Shown here: positions 18,357 to 28,200 of the stretch, piece by piece
How the letters are laid out: every line of letters starts with the position of its first letter
How positions within the stretch are numbered: the first letter of the stretch is position 1
From: Klebsiella pneumoniae
GTDB taxonomy: Bacteria > Pseudomonadota > Gammaproteobacteria > Ga0077536
Length of the DNA stretch: 64,000 nt
Direction of reading: 5' to 3'
Assembly: GCA_945862315.1 (NCBI GenBank)
Contig: CAMAXW010000010.1
Coordinates: 28,943 to 92,942, forward strand
Made by a program: the position numbers and the translations under genes
The notes under the pieces: model-generated
What the model saw: the letters and a program-made list of their open reading frames with translations, nothing else
What the model was told of the DNA's origin: nothing
The model's database searches: none

Positions 18357-19472
18357 TTGCACGAGGTCCCCGCCTCGCCCGGAGAGCAACTCACCGCGCG
18401 CACCCTCGAGTTCTGCCGCGAGTTGCGCACCGGCGGCATGGCCATCACACCGGCCCGGGTGATCGATGCGCTGCGCGCGCTGCCCCATGTCGATTGCACG
18501 CTACCCGAAGACTACCGCCTCGCGCTGCGGCTCAATCTCGCTGGCAGCCACGCCGACGAAATAATCTTCAACCGGGTGTTCAATCGGTATTTTCTCGGCA
18601 AGGACGACGGGCACAGCCCGTCCAGCGGGATCCGGGGCGAGTCCGCGCGGGGCCAGCTCGGCCACCAGCCCAAAGCCTTGGATCAATCGGTGGAAACCGC
18701 GCCGGAACACTACAGCACCCAAGAGAGCGCGCAGGCGGTAGATCTCATCAACCGTTGGGATGCGGCCGCCCCGTCGCTGGCCCAAATCATCCGTGAGTTA
18801 GCCCGCCGGCTGGCCACTCGCCCCAGCCGACGCTATCAAACCGGGCGTCACGGCGACCGGATTGATCTCCGGCGCTCGCTGCGGCGCGGCGCGCGCTATG
18901 GTTTGGAGTTGGTGTCGCTGGCCTACGCCAAACCCAAACGGCGGCGCACGCGGCTGGTCATGTTGTGCGATGTGTCCGGATCTATGGACACTTTTAACCC
19001 GTTTTTGCTGCAGCTCCTCTTTGGACTGGCACAAGCGCTGCGTAATTCCCGCACGCTGGTGTTTAGCACCCAAGTCACGGACATTACCGCCGCCCTACGC
19101 CGGCGTTCCATCGCCGAAACGCTACGCGAAATTGCCGTGACGGTGCGCCACTGGTCCGGTGGTACCGACATCGGCACGGCGTTAGGCCACCTCAATCGCC
19201 AGGTGGTTCGCGCCGGTGGCGCCAGCTCAACGGTTGCCGTGATCATCAGCGACGGTTACGACAATGGCGCCATAGAGCGCATCAGCCAGGAGATGGCCGC
19301 ACTGGGTCGAAACGTGGCCAAAGTGGTTTGGATTAATCCCATGTATGGCGCCAGCACCTTTCAAGTGAGAGCCGCGGGCCTGCGCGCCGCCCTGCCCCAC
19401 GTCGATCACTTTTTGCCGGCTTTCGATGCCAAGGCCCTCAAAGTACTCGTGCGTGAATTGGCTCGGGTTTAA
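18357..19472 (+). CDS. VWA-domain protein, CoxE-like, partner of MoxR
   Basis: About 371 residues. The N-terminal half is helical and charged, with the segment RLALRLNLAGSHADEIIFNRVFNRYFLG shortened here to key features: DEIIFNRVF and RYFLG. The C-terminal half is a VWA domain with MIDAS residues in LCDVSGSMDTF and a later SGGTDIG. This is the CoxE arrangement. The start is uncertain: no ATG lies near the 5' end, and TTG at 18357, just after the MoxR stop with GGGAG upstream, is my best choice. TTG at 18333 or ATG at 18438 are alternatives. It should work with the MoxR ATPase on an unidentified client. Confidence 0.85.
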   Translation: MHEVPASPGEQLTARTLEFCRELRTGGMAITPARVIDALRALPHVDCTLPEDYRLALRLNLAGSHADEIIFNRVFNRYFLGKDDGHSPSSGIRGESARGQLGHQPKALDQSVETAPEHYSTQESAQAVDLINRWDAAAPSLAQIIRELARRLATRPSRRYQTGRHGDRIDLRRSLRRGARYGLELVSLAYAKPKRRRTRLVMLCDVSGSMDTFNPFLLQLLFGLAQALRNSRTLVFSTQVTDITAALRRRSIAETLREIAVTVRHWSGGTDIGTALGHLNRQVVRAGGASSTVAVIISDGYDNGAIERISQEMAALGRNVAKVVWINPMYGASTFQVRAAGLRAALPHVDHFLPAFDAKALKVLVRELARV

Positions 19473-19977
19473 CACCCGGGCTCATGCTGAGGGGCTGCGC
19501 TAAGCCCCGCGCTGTCGGCATCGCAGGGCAGTTGTTAGCAGTAACGTTTAGCGTTTTCCGGGCAGCCCACCGGGGCTCGCCCCCACACAGCGAGTCGAGA
19601 TGGTGCGTGCACCGACCGGTAGCCGCTTCAAAATGGCGCAGATAGCGGGCCTTCGTTCGCGGCTCGGCGAGCCAACTTAACGCCGAATCAACAACTTTGC
19701 TGCGTGGCATCAATCCTGCTTACACCTCCACGGGGGTTGGGGTGAAGTCATTCTGTGGTACTACTCGGGGATTGCTTCAGCCCGGACTGCGGCAGTAGTA
19801 TTGTGCACAGCACAATTAAGTTACTTAAGTTTCTTAACTTGTTAACCTAGCGTTCTGGAATCCATGTTTTTTTTTCAGAAATATTTAACGCTCGAGGGTG
19901 AAAACCAGCCACTGGCTAACTCGGTGCAGACGACAATTTTTAAACCACTCAAATTTACCGGTTACTTGGAGATCCTC
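19473..19977. other. Intergenic region upstream of the TorF porin
   Basis: 505 bp without a recognisable gene. The first 300 bp are GC-rich and show nothing I can name. The right part turns AT-rich and contains the inverted repeats annotated at 19800-19846. A frame running into the porin from 19864 is open, but the signal peptide and ribosome-binding site place the start at 19978. Confidence 0.5.
19800..19846 (+). promoter_or_regulatory. Cluster of inverted repeats upstream of the TorF porin
   Basis: Three adjacent symmetric elements are present. ATTGTGC-aca-GCACAAT (19800-19816) is a perfect 7+7 palindrome. AAGTTA-N11-TAACTT spans 19818-19840. GTTAAC lies at 19841-19846. The AT-rich block lies 130-180 bp upstream of the start codon and looks like a multi-operator control region. 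The regulator is not identified. Confidence 0.5.
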
Positions 19978-20817
19978 ATGATGAAACGTTCACTAATCGC
20001 ATCCGCCATCCTGATGGGCAGCGCCTGTGCGTATCCCACTTTTGCTCAGGAGGCTGCCGCGCCGGCCGCGCCCGTCGCTGCCGCCGTCCCCGTGGCGGAC
20101 TCGGACATGTTCGCCCTCAAAAATTTTTCCAGCTCCATCTACCTGACCACTAACTACATGTTTCGGGGCATTTCCAACTCCGACGGCCCGGCCATCCAAG
20201 GCAGCCTGGATTACGCCTACGAGGGTTTTTTTATCGGCGTCTGGGCGTCCAACACGGAGTTCTCCGATTCCAATCTCGAAATCGATTACTACGGTGGTTA
20301 TCGCTTTAACTACATGACGGTCGATATCACTTTTCAGGGCCTGTACTACAGCTTCCCCGGTGAGAACATCACCACGACCGACGGCTTTGACCCCATTGGC
20401 GTGCAAGCCAACTATGGCGAGTTCAACTTGGGCCTCGCGCGTACCTTCGACGTAGAATTTGCCCCCTCGGTGGCCTTCAATTACTACTACACGCCGAATA
20501 ACTTTGGTGAGGATGGCGCGGCCAATACCGTACAACTCAACCTCGGCGCAACCCTGCCGCAAAACTTTGGCCTGTACAGCAGCGTGGGCTACTCCGTCAC
20601 CAATGGTGACAAGTCCTCAGGCGCCCTGGGCGGTTACAGCTATGTGTATTACAGCGGTGGCCTAACCTATCTCATCAAAGGCTTTAAATTGGATGCTGGC
20701 TACGTCGGCACCAATCAGAGCTCGTCTTTGCTAGATTTCTATCCGTCAACCGCGCGCCCCAATTTCGGTAAGTTGGTGGATGGATCGTTTGTGTTCACGG
20801 TCTCCCGCACTTTCTAG
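19978..20817 (+). CDS. TorF-family putative porin
   Basis: 279-residue outer-membrane protein. A signal peptide (MMKRSLIASAILMG ... TFAQE) precedes a low-complexity Ala/Pro stretch and a beta-barrel rich in alternating aromatic residues, including NYMFRGISNSDG near the N-terminus, which is the hallmark of this family. It ends in Phe, as outer-membrane barrels do. The ATG at 19978 was chosen because GGAG (19968-19971) lies 6 bp upstream. Expected to be an outer-membrane pore of unknown solute specificity. A strong hairpin follows. Confidence 0.83.
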   Translation: MMKRSLIASAILMGSACAYPTFAQEAAAPAAPVAAAVPVADSDMFALKNFSSSIYLTTNYMFRGISNSDGPAIQGSLDYAYEGFFIGVWASNTEFSDSNLEIDYYGGYRFNYMTVDITFQGLYYSFPGENITTTDGFDPIGVQANYGEFNLGLARTFDVEFAPSVAFNYYYTPNNFGEDGAANTVQLNLGATLPQNFGLYSSVGYSVTNGDKSSGALGGYSYVYYSGGLTYLIKGFKLDAGYVGTNQSSSLLDFYPSTARPNFGKLVDGSFVFTVSRTF

Positions 20818-20827
20818 TCTCGCGCCC

Positions 20828-20863
20828 CTGCTGCCCCGCGCACTCCGTGCGTTGGGGCAGCAG
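20828..20863 (+). terminator. Strong hairpin after the TorF porin
   Basis: Arms CTGCTGCCCC (20828-20837) and GGGGCAGCAG (20854-20863) are extended by CGCAC/GTGCG to a stem of about 15 bp with a 3-nt loop. It starts 10 bp after the porin stop. Only a short pyrimidine run follows, but the stem is very stable. Confidence 0.7.
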
Positions 20864-20997
20864 AATCTCTCCGTTTAAAACGCTCCCGCACCCGGTTGCC
20901 AGCTATCACCCGCTGGTCTAAGGTGCCTGCAGGTTTGCGCTGCCGCACACGCTGGCGCCCTACAAAGCTGATGTCACAACCCTTGGGATAAGTCGCC

Positions 20998-21372
20998 ATG
21001 AAGCTATTCAATGCGCAGAATTTTCAGACCGCGCTCAATCAGGACGGCGAATTTAAAATTGCCGGCCGTTTTCTCGATGGCGCGCTCCGCCTCCAATTCG
21101 ACGAACAAGCCCTGCTCCTCAAATTTAGAGACGGGCGTCTAACCGAAATGGTTACCCCGGCACTGTTTGACAGCGCCGACATCAACATCACCGGCCCGCT
21201 GAGCAGCTGGCAAGAATTTTTGAAACCCATCCCAAAACCGTTCTTCCACGATATGTTTGCCGCCATCGTCCGCAAGCAATTTCAGTGGAGCGGCGACTCG
21301 GAAACTTTCTTCGCCTACTACGGCGCTTTCCGCCGCATGTTCCAAATCATGCGCGACCACGCCATTCACTGA
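20998..21372 (+). CDS. SCP2 sterol-carrier-like domain protein
   Basis: 124 residues spanning a single SCP2-like fold, with FKIAGRFLDGALRLQFDEQ shortened to key features: an early beta-alpha region, FRDGRLTEMV, the ADINITGPLSSWQEFL segment typical of the family, and a helical end. Such domains bind lipids or acyl groups. Its gene ends 10 bp before an alpha/beta-hydrolase start, so the two are probably one operon. The ligand is unknown. Confidence 0.7.
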   Translation: MKLFNAQNFQTALNQDGEFKIAGRFLDGALRLQFDEQALLLKFRDGRLTEMVTPALFDSADINITGPLSSWQEFLKPIPKPFFHDMFAAIVRKQFQWSGDSETFFAYYGAFRRMFQIMRDHAIH

Positions 21373-21382
21373 GGAGCACGCC

Positions 21383-22225
21383 ATGGCCAAACACGACGAG
21401 ACGGTGGGTCGCTATGTGTACCTAACGGTCAACGACATCGAATACCGCGTTTATTACGAATCCTGCGGCACCGGCATTCCACTCATTTGCCAACATACCG
21501 CCGGCGCGCACGGCTTCCAGTGGCGCCACCTGATGGAAGATCCCGACATCACCAGCCGGTTCCGTGTGATCGCCTGGGATTTACCCTTCCACGGCAAGTC
21601 CCTGCCGCCCACCGGCGACCGACACTGGGAAAAACCCTACAACCTCACCCGGGATTTTTTCCTGAAATTCATTTTGGGTTTTTCGGCCGCGCTAGAATTA
21701 GATCAGCCCGTTTTCATGGGTTGTTCCATGGGCGGGCAAGTGGCGGTGGACTTGGCGGCGCATCATCCGGAGAGTTTCCGCGCCGTCATCGGCGTTGAAG
21801 CCTCGCTGTCCAGCCCAGGCTATTTTCTGGACCAGTTCTATCACCCCAGAATCAGCAACGAAGCGAAACCCGCCACCATGTTTGGCTTATGCGCGCCCTC
21901 CAGCCCCGAGCCCAACGTGCGAGAAACCATTTTTGGCTACAGCCAAGGCGCACCCATGGTGTTTAAAGGCGACCTGTATTACTACTCGGTGGAATACAAC
22001 GCGCAAGCCTACGTGGACACCATCGACACGGAAAAATGTCCGCTCTACTTGTTAACCGGCGAGTACGACTTTGCCACTGGGCCCGATGAAACTCGCGAGT
22101 TGGCGGCCCGCGTGAAAGGTGCGAAGTTCACGGTGATGAAAGACAACGGCCATTTCCCCATGAGCGAGAATCCGCGAAAATTTCGCGAGTACTTGCTGCC
22201 CATCCTGCAAGAAATTGCCGGCTGA
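21383..22225 (+). CDS. Alpha/beta hydrolase downstream of SCP2-like gene
   Basis: 280 residues. Nucleophile elbow GCSMGG, an acidic residue in LLTGEYDFATGP and histidine in VMKDNGHFPMSENP are visible, a complete Ser-Asp-His triad. The N-terminal QHTAG replaces the common HGxPG oxyanion segment. The ATG follows GAGGAG. Substrate unknown; the neighbour suggests a lipophilic or sterol-like ester. It converges with the quinone reductase gene across a shared terminator-like hairpin. Confidence 0.8.
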   Translation: MAKHDETVGRYVYLTVNDIEYRVYYESCGTGIPLICQHTAGAHGFQWRHLMEDPDITSRFRVIAWDLPFHGKSLPPTGDRHWEKPYNLTRDFFLKFILGFSAALELDQPVFMGCSMGGQVAVDLAAHHPESFRAVIGVEASLSSPGYFLDQFYHPRISNEAKPATMFGLCAPSSPEPNVRETIFGYSQGAPMVFKGDLYYYSVEYNAQAYVDTIDTEKCPLYLLTGEYDFATGPDETRELAARVKGAKFTVMKDNGHFPMSENPRKFREYLLPILQEIAG

Positions 22226-22327
22226 AACGCGGCGCGTCCCCAACAGGATGCGCTGGGCAAACTCACCGGGACTCTCTAGGTTTCGCGTGCCGATCAGCGC
22301 GCGCGGCCACTGAACGGTGGCGAACTA

Positions 22328-22362
22328 GGGGCGCTGCGGCAATGATGATTCCGCAACGCCCC
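22328..22362. terminator. Bidirectional terminator-like hairpin between convergent genes
   Basis: GGGGCG-c-TGCGG (22328-22339) pairs with CCGCA-a-CGCCCC (22351-22362), an 11-bp stem with one internal mismatch and an 11-nt loop. It sits between the alpha/beta hydrolase stop (22225) and the quinone reductase stop (22371). Confidence 0.6.
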
Positions 22363-22370
22363 GCGCCGGG

Positions 22371-23378
22371 TTAGTCGTGCACCAACACCAATTTGCCCAT
22401 CTGCTCACAGGCATGGAGCCGCCGAAAGGCGTCCGCCGCGTCGTCTAGCTTAAAGATTTGGTCCACGACCGGTTCAATCCCATGCCGATTGATAAAGGCC
22501 AGCATGGCCGCGAATTCATCTGGCGTGCCCATCGTGGAACCCTGCAGCCGGATTTGCCTGAAAAATAACTTGGCCATCTCTAGACCGTCAGGCGGATTAC
22601 CCAGCGTGGCCCCAAAAAACACATAGCGGCCACCGTTGTTCAGGGCGTTGAGCGTGGTGTTAACCACGGCCCCACCGGCGCTGTCGATCACCAAATCGAA
22701 GCCGCCGCAGAGTTCCCGCAGTTGCTTGCCCCAAGCCGGATGGTGGTAATTCACCCCACCCCGCGCACCGAGCGCCGTGGCTTGGGCGAGCTTCTCCTCG
22801 CTGCTGCTCGTGACGTAGACCTCGGCGCCCAAATATTTAGCCCAGAGCAGCGCAAAAGTGGCCACCCCGCCACCGATGCCGGTCACCAAAACTTTGTGCC
22901 CGCGTTGCACTTCGCCGTGCGTCACGACGGCGCGCCACGCAGTGAGACCTGCTAACGGAAACGCCGCCGCCTGGACCCAAGACAAATGCGCGGGCTTATC
23001 GGCGACATCGCCCGCTGGCACGCAAATAAATTCGGCCAGCGTGCCTTGGTCGGGCATCCCCAAAACCCGAAAATTCGCCCCACCGCAGCGCGGATCATCG
23101 CCCCACTCGCGCGCCGGATAAATCACCACTTCGCGTCCCAGCCAGGCGCTATCTACACCGGTGCCTACCGCATCGATAATCCCCGCGCCATCCGAGCCAC
23201 TCACCACCGGGAATTTAATCCGCGGGTAGGCTCCCACGGTGATCCACACATCGCGGCGATTGAGCGCACAGGCTTTGAGCGCCACCCGCACTTCCCCGGC
23301 TTGCGGTACCGGGGTTGCGATTTCCTCGATTAAAATTTTATCTGGGCCACCCAGTTCGTGTAGGACCACGGCCTTCAT
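22371..23378 (-). CDS. Zinc-type alcohol dehydrogenase / quinone oxidoreductase-like protein
   Basis: 335-residue medium-chain dehydrogenase/reductase. MKAVVLHELGGPDKI, GSDGAGIIDAVG and the NAD(P)-binding GIGGGVATFALLWAK are visible. It has the catalytic-domain layout of quinone reductase-like MDRs. I see no clear structural-zinc cysteine quartet, only scattered Cys, so zinc use is uncertain. The ATG at 23378 lies one base after the stop of the enoyl-CoA hydratase, with GAGGGG upstream. It is the last gene of the icmF operon and may reduce an enone or enoyl-CoA intermediate. Confidence 0.8.
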   Translation of the reverse strand: MKAVVLHELGGPDKILIEEIATPVPQAGEVRVALKACALNRRDVWITVGAYPRIKFPVVSGSDGAGIIDAVGTGVDSAWLGREVVIYPAREWGDDPRCGGANFRVLGMPDQGTLAEFICVPAGDVADKPAHLSWVQAAAFPLAGLTAWRAVVTHGEVQRGHKVLVTGIGGGVATFALLWAKYLGAEVYVTSSSEEKLAQATALGARGGVNYHHPAWGKQLRELCGGFDLVIDSAGGAVVNTTLNALNNGGRYVFFGATLGNPPDGLEMAKLFFRQIRLQGSTMGTPDEFAAMLAFINRHGIEPVVDQIFKLDDAADAFRRLHACEQMGKLVLVHD

Positions 23379-23379
23379 G

Positions 23380-24168
23380 TCACTTCCCCTCAAAAAGCGG
23401 TTTACGTTTTTCCGTGAAAGCCTTGAAGCCTTCGCGAGTGTCGTTGGAGTACGCAGTGAGACCAGCAATAGCGCGCGTCTCCATCTCCATTTGGGTTTCT
23501 AAGGAATTGGAAAAAGTGTCCGCGAGCAGCCGTTTGGTTTCGCCATAGGCGGCCGTGGGACCCGCCGCCAGCTGTTGGGCCAGCGCGTTAGCACGCGCCA
23601 TCAGGGCGTCGTCCGCGAGGACTTCGGTCACCAGACCATGGGTTTTGGCTTCTTCCGCAGAGTAAACCGGATTCAGCAGAATCATTTCCTTCGCCTTCGC
23701 GATGCCCACTAAACGGGGTAGAAAAAACGTGCTGCTACCATCTGGCGACACCCCGATCTTGGTGTAGGCCATCGTAAATTTGGCCGAGGCTGCGGCGAGA
23801 ATAATATCGCCCGTCAGCGCCATGCTTAAGCCAGCGCCGGCCGCCGTACCGTTAATCGCGGTGATCAACGGCGCGTTCATGCGGGCGAAGCGCGAGATGG
23901 CAGAGTGTAGGAAAGCCGTCATGTTACGCATGAGTTCGGTGACCCCAGCGCCCGCGGCAGCAAACGACAGCACATCGCCACCTGCGCAGAACATTTTGCC
24001 CTGCGCGGTGAGGATCACCGCTCGCACATCCGCGCTATCGCAGCGCGAAGCGACCGTCAGGAGGTCTTGGGACATCGTAAGATTCAGCGCGTTGGCGGCG
24101 TCGGGGCGATTAAGCGTAATGGTGGCAATGTGATCTTTGAGATCGAAGGTCATCGTGGTGAGATTCAT
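23380..24168 (-). CDS. Enoyl-CoA hydratase/isomerase family protein
   Basis: 262-residue crotonase-fold protein. The oxyanion-hole segments FCAGGDV and INGTAAGAG are present, followed by KIGVSPDGSSTFFLPRLVG, the PaaG/isomerase-like variant of the second catalytic loop. One catalytic Glu of true hydratases is replaced by Asp or Ser there, so isomerase or another CoA chemistry is possible. The ATG at 24168 has GGAG upstream. Located in the operon with the B12 mutase icmF. Confidence 0.87.
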   Translation of the reverse strand: MNLTTMTFDLKDHIATITLNRPDAANALNLTMSQDLLTVASRCDSADVRAVILTAQGKMFCAGGDVLSFAAAGAGVTELMRNMTAFLHSAISRFARMNAPLITAINGTAAGAGLSMALTGDIILAAASAKFTMAYTKIGVSPDGSSTFFLPRLVGIAKAKEMILLNPVYSAEEAKTHGLVTEVLADDALMARANALAQQLAAGPTAAYGETKRLLADTFSNSLETQMEMETRAIAGLTAYSNDTREGFKAFTEKRKPLFEGK

Positions 24169-24190
24169 GGCGGTCTCCGTTGGTTGAGAA

Positions 24191-24373
24191 TTATTGTTGC
24201 TGGTCGCCGAGTTGTTTTTGACGCGCCGGTAGTTCGCCCATGATGCGGACCCGCTCCGTGGGCGAGTAGCGCATCCAGTTGCCAATTTCCTGCAACGTCC
24301 GGCCGCAGCCACGGCACACGGCTAATTCGGTATCGATTTCACACACCTGCACACACGGTGTTTCGATGCTCAT
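24191..24373 (-). CDS. DUF1289 small cysteine-rich protein
   Basis: 60 residues. The pattern TPCVQVC ... CRGCGRTLQEIGNWMRYSP contains four conserved cysteines (C-x3-C ... C-x2-C) and the EI-W signature of DUF1289, a family that probably binds a metal. Its ATG overlaps the stop of the BtuF-like gene (ATGA). Function unknown. Confidence 0.85.
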   Translation of the reverse strand: MSIETPCVQVCEIDTELAVCRGCGRTLQEIGNWMRYSPTERVRIMGELPARQKQLGDQQQ

Positions 24374-25191
24374 GCGCCCACTCCCGCGGTGTTCGGTGAC
24401 AGGGTTTCACGGGTAAATTGCTGCAAGTAATTGAGCCCCTCCAGCGCCCGGCTGCCGTACCAGGAAGTCATCTCGCCGTTGATCAGGGCGACCGGAACTC
24501 CCGGCAAGGCGGCGCGAATTTCCGCGAGATGACGCGCCCGAAACGGATAGGGCTCGCTGCTCAGCAACACCCGATCCACTTGGCCTACAAAATCCTCAAG
24601 CTTGACCACCGGATAACGGCTGGCACCCTCGGCGGGAAACGTGTGCCAATCAAACACCGCCAACATTCGCGAGATATAGGTGTCGCGCGCCACGCTCATC
24701 CAAGGATCACGCCAAATAAGATAAAGCACCCTTTGTGCCGGCCCCGTGTGTTGCGCGCACACCCACTGGTAGCGTTGCTCAAACGCCGTTGCCAACGCCT
24801 TTGCCTGTGCGTCCCGACCAAAAATGCCGCCCAGCAAACGCATCAGGGGTGGGTTATCCGTGGGCCCTAGGGGATGGGTTACCACCACATGGGGCACGAA
24901 CTCACGCAAGGCGGCAGCTGTTTCGCGCCGATTTTCATCGATGTTCACCACGACGTGGCTAGGCGCAAGCGCCCGAATTGCCTGCAGATCGACATCTTTG
25001 GTGCCGCCCACTTTAGGAATTTTACGCAGCGCCGCACGGGGATGAACACAAAACCCCGTGCGCCCTACCAGCTGCGGGGTCAGGTCTAGCGCGCACAGGA
25101 GCTCGGTGATGCTCGGCACCAAGCTGACGATACGCGCGTCAGAGGCGGCCCGTGGATGCGCCGTCATTGCCGCGTCGACATAAAGGGTCAT
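24370..25191 (-). CDS. BtuF-like helical-backbone metal/cobalamin-binding protein without signal peptide
   Basis: About 273 residues with the class III substrate-binding-protein pattern: RIVSLVPSITELLCAL, then DLQAIRALAPSHVVV, a long backbone helix, and PVVKLEDFVGQVDRVLLSSEPYPF. These features match BtuF/helical-backbone metal receptors. The N-terminus (MTLYVDAAMTAHPRAASDARIV) has no hydrophobic signal sequence, nor does the longer version starting at 25224, so export looks unlikely. It follows icmF, a B12 enzyme, by 10 bp. A cytosolic role in cobalamin or metal handling for IcmF is an inference. Confidence 0.72.
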   Translation of the reverse strand: MTLYVDAAMTAHPRAASDARIVSLVPSITELLCALDLTPQLVGRTGFCVHPRAALRKIPKVGGTKDVDLQAIRALAPSHVVVNIDENRRETAAALREFVPHVVVTHPLGPTDNPPLMRLLGGIFGRDAQAKALATAFEQRYQWVCAQHTGPAQRVLYLIWRDPWMSVARDTYISRMLAVFDWHTFPAEGASRYPVVKLEDFVGQVDRVLLSSEPYPFRARHLAEIRAALPGVPVALINGEMTSWYGSRALEGLNYLQQFTRETLSPNTAGVGA

Positions 25192-25201
25192 GTGCCGTGG
25201 C

Positions 25202-28200
25202 CTACATATTGCGCCGGTACTCACCGCCCACGTCGTAGAGTGCGGCAGAAATCTGGCCCAGAGAGGCTACTTTTACTGCTTCCATCAGCTGGGCAAAAAC
25301 ATTACCTCGCTGCCGCGCAATGTCTTGCAGCCGCGCCAGTTGGGCAGGCCGCTCCTGCGCACGCACCTCCTGATAAGCCCGCACGGCGGCGATTTGATCC
25401 AATTTCTCGGTCTCGGTGGAGCGCATGAGCTGAATGGTCGTGATTTGATCTTCCTGCCCAGCTTTCGGTAAAAAAGTGTTCACGCCGATCAACGGCAGAC
25501 TGCCGTCGTGCTTCATATGCTCGTAGTAGAGACTTTCGTCTTGAATCTTCCCGCGCTGATACATGGTGTCCATTGCGCCCAGCACGCCGCCGCGCTCGGA
25601 AATTCGCTCAAATTCCACGTACACCGATTCTTCCACTAGGTCGGTCAATTCATTAATGATGAACGAACCCTGCCAAGGGTTTTCGCAGAAATTTAGCCCT
25701 AGCTCGCGGTTGATAATGAGCTGGATAGCCACCGCCCGCCGCACCGATTCCTCGGTGGGGGTGGTGATAGCCTCGTCATACGCATTGGTGTGCAGGCTAT
25801 TGGTGTTGTCAAAAATGGCATACAGCGCTTGTAGCGTCGTGCGGATATCGTTGAAGCTGATTTCCTGCGCGTGCAAGCTTCGGCCCGACGTTTGGATGTG
25901 GTATTTCATCATCTGACTACGCGCACTGGCACCATAGCGTTCGCGCATGGCGCGGGCCCAAATGCGGCGCGCCACCCGCCCAATCACCGAGTATTCGGGA
26001 TCCATGCCGTTGCTAAAAAAGAAGCTCAGATTGGGCGCGAAATCATCTATTTTCATGCCGCGCGCCAAGTAGTACTCCACAATGGTGAAGCCATTGGACA
26101 GCGTGAACGCCAGCTGCGAGATGGGGTTCGCCCCGGCCTCCGCAATGTGATAGCCGCTGATCGAGACGCTGTAGAAATTGCGCACGTTCTGCTCTACAAA
26201 ATACTCCTGCACATCGCCCATCATTTTCAGACCAAATTCGGTGGAGAAAATGCAGGTGTTCTGTGCTTGGTCTTCTTTGAGAATGTCGGCCTGAACGGTG
26301 CCGCGCACGGTGGCGAGGGTTGTTGCCTTGATGCGGGCGTAGGTCTCTGGGTCTAAAATTTGATCGCCGGTGATCCCTAACAAGCCTAAGCCCAAACCGT
26401 TATTGGCCTCTGGCAATTCCCCCTGATACTGCGGCCGAGGCTGGCCGCGCGCCTTAAACCATTCCTCGATACGCACTTGTGCCGCCGCCCATTGGTTGGT
26501 TTCCCGCAGGTGTTTTTCGACCTGCTGGTCGATGGCAGCATTCATAAAAAAGGCGAGCAACAGCGGCGCGGGACCATTGATGGTCATCGACACGGACGTA
26601 CTGGGGGCGCAGAGATCAAAACCCGAATACAGCTTTTTGGCGTCGTCGAGGGTGGCAATCGAGACCCCCGAATTACCCACCTTACCGAAAATATCTGGCC
26701 GCTCGTGCGGGTCTTCACCGTACAACGTGACAGAGTCGAAGGCAGTAGACAGGCGCTGCGCCGGTTGTCCGGCCGAGACATAATGAAAACGCCGATTGGT
26801 GCGCTCGGGCGTGCCCTCACCGGCAAACATGCGTATGGGATCCTCACCCGTACGGCGATATGGGTACACCCCGCCCGTATACGGATAACCACCCGGCAGA
26901 TTTTCTTTCATCAAGAAACGCAGGCGATCGCCCCAGCCATCAAAGCGTGGCGGGGCAATTTTTGGCACGCGGTTATGGCTAAGCGTGGTGCGGTAATTGT
27001 CGCCTTCTACATTTTTGTCGCGAACTTTATAAACATATTTTTCGCTCGTGATGCTCGCCAATCTGGCGGGCCATTCGCGCAGCAGCTGCAAGCCCTCACC
27101 ACCAATCGTGGTCAACGCTTCGTTGTAGCGTCGGCGCAAAAGCCCAAAGGTGTCGTCTCCCAACAAAGCCTCAGGCGCGGGATCGCACGCCGCGGGCAAC
27201 GCCGTATCACCGAGCGCCTCCAGCGCATGCCAGCAGTGTTGGGCCAAATTAGCCGCCGCCGCCGCACTCTCCACAAACCGGTTAATGCCTCGTCCTTGTT
27301 CCACAATCTCGGCTAAATATCGCGTGCGATTACCGGGAATTAAGATCGTGGCGCGTGGCTCTTTCAGGCTGACATCCAGGGTGGGTGTCCACTTGGCTAG
27401 TTCAGCCCCGGTCTTGGTCGCCAATAACTGGCACAGATTGGTGAACATCCAGGTCAAACCCGGATCGTTAAACTGGCTGGCGATCGTGGGGAAAACGGGG
27501 ATTTCTTCATCCGGCGTCATGAACGCCAAATGGTTACGCTTCCATTGTTTGCGGATATCGCGCAACGCGTCCTCAGCACCTCGCTTGTCAAATTTATTGA
27601 GCACCGTGATGGCCGCGAAATCGAGCATGTCGATTTTTTCCAACTGGCTGGCCGCACCGTATTCGCTGGTCATCACATAGACCGGCAAATCGACCAAATC
27701 GACGATTTCGGAATCGCTCTGGCCAATGCCTGCCGTTTCAACCATCACCAAGTCGTAGCTCAATGATTTCAGAAATGCCACGGCGTCGCCCAACATGGCG
27801 CTAGTGGACAAGTGTTGGCGGCGGGTCGCCATGGAGCGCATAAACAGGCGCTCGTGGCGCAGGCTGTTCATGCGGATGCGGTCGCCCAACAGCGCGCCAC
27901 CGGTACGCCGGCGGGTGGGATCTACCGCGAGGACGGCCACCCGCAGCTGGGGAAAATACTGCATAAAGCGGGACAGTATTTCGTCGGTCACCGAACTCTT
28001 GCCGGCCCCGCCGGTGCCGGTGATACCGATGACCGGCACTTTGCCGCCGGCAATTTTCCATTCGCGGCGCAATTTTTCCAGCTGTGCTGGGGTGAGAATG
28101 TCGTCTTCCAACGCAGACAGCATTTGTGCCACCGACAGGGCGTTGTCCGGGTCGATGCTCGCGGGCACCGCCGACCAGCGCCGCTGGCGAGTCACCCGCG

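Noticed and set aside
26477..27316. Long open frame of 279 codons on the plus strand
   Set aside because: It lies fully antisense to icmF, has no family similarity and is explained by the GC-rich codon bias of the real gene.
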